DNA of 39,126 bases, taken from contig NZ_JBGCCH010000054.1 in NCBI RefSeq assembly GCF_041261205.1, positions 1 to 39,126 of the forward strand, given 5' to 3'. The position numbers and the translations under genes were made by a program. This document shows positions 36,322 through 39,126 of this stretch, in pieces (position 1 is the first letter of the stretch; each line of letters starts with the position of its first letter). Source of the stretch: Catenulispora sp. MAP5-51. GTDB taxonomy: Bacteria; Actinomycetota; Actinomycetes; Streptomycetales; Catenulisporaceae. The notes below the pieces were generated by a model that made no database searches, was not told the DNA's origin, and saw only the letters and a list, made by a program, of their open reading frames with translations.

Positions 36322-37749
36322 ATGACCGCGTTGCTGGATGCGCCGACCGCGAAGGACACCCGGACGGCAGGACTGCTGCGGTTGGCCACCGCCGGTTCGG
36401 TGGACGACGGCAAGTCCACGTTGGTGGGCCGGCTGTTGTATGACACCAAGTCGGTGCTGGCCGATCAGTTCGAGGCTGTGGAGCGCACCTCGCGCGACCG
36501 TGGCCTGGAGCAGGCGGACCTGGCGCTGCTGACTGATGGCCTGCGCTCGGAGCGGGAGCAGGGCATCACCATCGATGTGGCCTACCGGTATTTCGCCACG
36601 CCGCGTCGCCGGTTCATCCTGGCCGACACGCCGGGGCATGTGCAGTACACGCGGAACATGGTCACCGGTGCCTCCACTGCCGAACTGGCGGTGATCCTGG
36701 TCGATGCTCGCAAGGGCCTTGCCGAGCAGACCCGCCGGCACACTGCTGTTTCGGCGCTGCTGCGGGTGCCGCGGGTGCTGTTGGCGGTGAACAAGATGGA
36801 CCTGGTCGACTTCGACAAGGACCGCTTCGGCGAGATCGAGGCCGACTTCGCCGCCTACACCACCGCACTCGGCATCGAGCATTGTGCCGCGCTACCCGTC
36901 TCAGCCCTACGCGGCGACAACGTCGTGGAGCCGTCGGCGGATCTGGCCTGGTTCGAAGGTCCCACACTGCTGGAGTATCTGGAGAACGTGCCGGTGGCAG
37001 CCGACCAGCGTCCGGCCGGCCGGTTTCCGGTGCAGTACGTGATCCGGCACCAGTCCGCGGACTACCGGGGTTATGCCGGCACCATCGCCTCCGGCCACCT
37101 GCAAGTCGGCGAGGAGATTGTGGTGTTGCCGTCCGGTCAGCGCTCGACCATCGCGGGTATCGACCTCCTTGGCTGCCCCGCCCAACGCGCCGCCGCCGGC
37201 GAAGCCGCCACCATCCTGCTTGCCGACGCACTCGACGTCTCCCGCGGCGATTTGATCGCCCCGGTCGATGGTGCACCGGCTGCGGTGCAGGACGTGGTGG
37301 CCACGGTGTGCCACTTGTCGGAGAAGCCGCTGGCTGCGGGAGACAGGGTCCTGCTCAAGCACACCACTCGCACGGTCAAGGCTGTTGTGAAGGAGATCTC
37401 GGCGAAGCTGGACATCTCCAACCCGCTCGACGCACACGATGCTGACGCCGCCACGACCGCCACGACCGCCATGACCGCCGCGACCGCCGCGACAACCACT
37501 GCTGCCGCCGCCGGAGTCGCCGCCTCCGCTCCCTCCGAGACTGCCGCGCACATCCTGCACGCCAACGACATCGGCCGCGTGGTCCTGCGCACGGCTTCGC
37601 CGATCCTGCTCGAGCCCTACGCCGCCGACCGCGAGACCGGCAGCTTCCTGCTGATCGACCCCGCCAGCGGCGACACGCTCACCGCCGGGATGTCCGGCGA
37701 TCCGCTGGGAGTCTTCTCGATCCCGTTTGGAGAATGTGCTGATGCGTAA
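36322..37749 (+). CDS. cysN: Sulfate adenylyltransferase subunit 1, GTPase
   Basis: This 475-residue elongation-factor-like GTPase drives ATP sulfurylation by CysD through GTP hydrolysis. Motifs: G1 GSVDDGKST (about 28), G3 DTPGHVQYTRNM (about 94), G4 NKMD (about 156), then two beta-barrel domains ending in LTAGMSGDPLG. There is no fused CysC kinase domain. The ATG directly follows the cysD stop, with GAGAGGGG (36305-36312) as ribosome binding site. An Ala/Thr-rich insert of about 25 residues near residue 375 separates the two barrels and is not usual for the family. The last 8 bases overlap the next gene. Confidence 0.97.
   Translation: MTALLDAPTAKDTRTAGLLRLATAGSVDDGKSTLVGRLLYDTKSVLADQFEAVERTSRDRGLEQADLALLTDGLRSEREQGITIDVAYRYFATPRRRFILADTPGHVQYTRNMVTGASTAELAVILVDARKGLAEQTRRHTAVSALLRVPRVLLAVNKMDLVDFDKDRFGEIEADFAAYTTALGIEHCAALPVSALRGDNVVEPSADLAWFEGPTLLEYLENVPVAADQRPAGRFPVQYVIRHQSADYRGYAGTIASGHLQVGEEIVVLPSGQRSTIAGIDLLGCPAQRAAAGEAATILLADALDVSRGDLIAPVDGAPAAVQDVVATVCHLSEKPLAAGDRVLLKHTTRTVKAVVKEISAKLDISNPLDAHDADAATTATTAMTAATAATTTAAAAGVAASAPSETAAHILHANDIGRVVLRTASPILLEPYAADRETGSFLLIDPASGDTLTAGMSGDPLGVFSIPFGECADA
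37450..37494 (+). repeat. Five 9-bp repeats inside cysN
   Basis: Five imperfect in-frame copies of GCC-ACG-ACC encode A-T-T, A-T-T, A-M-T, A-A-T, A-A-T. They make up a low-complexity loop in CysN just before HILHANDIGRVVL. Confidence 0.85.
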
Positions 37750-38866
37750 GGCCCTCTCCGCGATCCTCGCCACGGTCGCTGCCGGCTGGATGGCCGTGTC
37801 GCTGGTGATCGTGCTCGCCGCGTACGTCTCGGCCTCCGGCGACTCGTCCGGATCGGCCTCGTCCTCGACCGCCACGTCGTCGACCGCCGCGGGCTCCACG
37901 TCCACGGCGGCCGGTGAACTGCGGCTCGGCTACTTCGCGAACGTCACGCACGCCTCCGCGGTGGTCGGGGTCGCCCACGGCGACTTCGCCAAGGCCCTGG
38001 GCTCCACCAAACTCACCACACAGCTCTACAACGCCGGCCCCGCGGAGATGACCGCGCTGCTCGGCGGCCAGCTGGATGCGGCTTATGTCGGACCGTCCTC
38101 GGCGCTGTCGGCGTTCGTGACGTCGCACGGCCAGGCGCTGCGCATCGTCGCCGGGGCCACGACCGGGGGTGCGGAGCTGGTGGTCAAGCCGTCCATCGGC
38201 TCGGCAGCCGATCTGAAGGGCAAGGTGCTGGCCACGCCGCAGAAGGGCAACACCCAGGACGTCGCGCTGCGCTACTGGCTCAAGCAGAACGGCCTGACCG
38301 CCAACGCCGACGGCACCGGCGACGTCTCGGTGGACCCGCAGGACAACGCGACCACCCTGGACCAGTTCAAGGCCGGGCACATCGACGGTGCCTGGCTGCC
38401 GGAGCCGTGGGCCTCGCGGATGGTGCTGGAGGCCGGGGCGAAGGTGCTCGTCGACGAGCGCAGCCTGTGGCCGAACGGGCAGTTCGCCACCACCAACCTG
38501 GTGGTGTCCACGACCTTCCTGAACGCGCACCCGGACACCGTCAAGGCCCTGATTGACGGGCAGATCGCGGCCAACCAGTGGATCACCGCCGATCCCGCCG
38601 ACGCCCAGAAGCTGGTCAACGACCAGCTGAAGGCGCTCACCGGCAAGGCCCTGTCCGCCGCCGAGATCCAGCGCGCCTTCACCGAGCAGCAGGTCACCGA
38701 CGATCCGAACGCGTCCACGTTGCAGGCCTCGTCCGACCACGCCGTGGCTGTCAGTCTTCTGAAGAAGACCGATCTGCACGGCATCTTCGACCTGACGCTG
38801 CTGAACACCGAACTGGCCAAGGACGGCCTGGCCACGGCGTCCGACGGCGGCCTGGCCGCCAAGTAA
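37742..38866 (+). CDS. TauA/SsuA-like ABC transporter substrate-binding protein
   Basis: This 374-residue protein resembles aliphatic sulfonate or sulfate-ester binding proteins (LGYFANVTHASAVVGV; AGPAEMTALLGGQLDAAYVGP; ELVVKPSIGSAADLKGK; GAWLPEPWASRM). It should capture a sulfur compound outside the membrane for the ABC ATPase encoded next. The N-terminus has a hydrophobic segment (about residues 4-26) then a Ser/Thr-rich linker, with no lipobox Cys, so it is anchored by a helix or secreted. ATG 37742 has GGAG (37729-37732) 9 nt upstream and overlaps the end of cysN by 8 nt. In-frame TTG 37727 and GTG 37736 are too close to the ribosome binding site. Its ligand is inferred from cysDN context. 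Confidence 0.9.
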   Translation: MRKALSAILATVAAGWMAVSLVIVLAAYVSASGDSSGSASSSTATSSTAAGSTSTAAGELRLGYFANVTHASAVVGVAHGDFAKALGSTKLTTQLYNAGPAEMTALLGGQLDAAYVGPSSALSAFVTSHGQALRIVAGATTGGAELVVKPSIGSAADLKGKVLATPQKGNTQDVALRYWLKQNGLTANADGTGDVSVDPQDNATTLDQFKAGHIDGAWLPEPWASRMVLEAGAKVLVDERSLWPNGQFATTNLVVSTTFLNAHPDTVKALIDGQIAANQWITADPADAQKLVNDQLKALTGKALSAAEIQRAFTEQQVTDDPNASTLQASSDHAVAVSLLKKTDLHGIFDLTLLNTELAKDGLATASDGGLAAK

Positions 38867-38937
38867 CCGCCAACCAGCCGCTAATCAGCCACCAGTCAGC
38901 TGCCAAGCAGCCGCCAGAAAGCTAAGGAGAGAGAGCC
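38867..38937 (+). promoter_or_regulatory. Short spacer with strong ribosome binding site
   Basis: This 71-nt spacer carries repeated CAGCC-type motifs and then AAGGAG (38924-38929), 8 nt before ATG 38938. No terminator is visible, so transcription should continue into the ATPase gene. Confidence 0.7.
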
Positions 38938-39126
38938 ATGACCGCTGCAACAGTCGAGAGCACCGCCACGGCCACCCTCGACACCACCGTTTCCGGCGAG
39001 AGTGGCACGTTCTCGCCGGCTGTCCGTCTCACCGGGGTCGGCAAGACCTTCCGGGGCGGTGCCCCGGTGCTCGACGGCATCGACCTGACCGTCGCCCCCG
39101 GTGAGTTCGTCTGCCTGCTCGGCGCC
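38938..39126 (+). CDS. ABC transporter ATP-binding protein, 5' end only (SsuB/TauB-like)
   Basis: The first 63 codons are present. After a Thr/Ala-rich leader of about 25 residues comes VRLTGVGKTFRGGAPVLDGIDLTVAPGEFVCLLGA, the normal start of an ABC ATPase up to the first residues of Walker A. The window ends there, so ATPase motifs cannot be checked. It follows the binding protein in the same operon and most likely energises uptake of the same ligand. Confidence 0.85.
   Translation, partial: MTAATVESTATATLDTTVSGESGTFSPAVRLTGVGKTFRGGAPVLDGIDLTVAPGEFVCLLGA

Overview
The window is very GC-rich, with G or C at most third codon positions. Its genes are of types common in actinomycetes: a giant NRPS, a cysD-cysN sulfate activation operon, and a sulfonate-type ABC importer. 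The host is most likely a filamentous actinomycete. Nothing in the sequence fixes the genus.

Layout. Positions 1-30242 hold the 3' part of a peptide biosynthesis cluster: the tail of one NRPS (1-7050, 5' end outside the window) and a complete 7730-residue NRPS (7050-30242) that starts on the last base of the first stop codon (TGATG). Nine full modules are visible, plus the end of a tenth. Reading A-domain pocket residues by eye gives: upstream residue(s), D-Ser, L-Asn, X, D-Ser, L-Asp-like, D-Ser, L-Asp-like, D-Asp-like, X, release by a C-terminal thioesterase. The D-configurations are inferred from four dual epimerization/condensation domains, which make a repeated C-A-PCP-E/C-A-PCP two-module pattern. 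The two X pockets share an unusual DQS-type code that I cannot assign.

Positions 30243-31296 have no credible gene. They are almost filled by a nested inverted-repeat element of about 950 bp. Its outer arms contain a perfect 60-bp match. Its centre holds four copies of a roughly 70-nt unit arranged right, left, right, left. It lies between convergent transcription units and is followed by a strong 13-bp hairpin, probably a bidirectional terminator.

Positions 31297-34082 (minus strand) encode an ABC exporter and a 2-oxoglutarate/Fe(II) oxygenase, probably export and tailoring or self-protection functions for the peptide. The exporter is preceded by a 10-codon upstream reading frame that carries the only good Shine-Dalgarno sequence. 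Divergently, 34365-35165 encodes an alpha/beta hydrolase. The shared upstream region has an inverted repeat that looks like an operator.

Positions 35401-39126 are a plus-strand sulfur assimilation operon: cysD, cysN, a TauA/SsuA-like binding protein and the first 63 codons of an ABC ATPase, all tightly spaced. A perfect 16-bp palindrome and a GC-rich hairpin precede cysD. This operon is probably primary metabolism and marks the right-hand edge of the biosynthetic cluster. No tRNA, rRNA, CRISPR array, transposase, regulator or MbtH-like gene was seen. The assignments rest on motifs read by eye, not on database searches.
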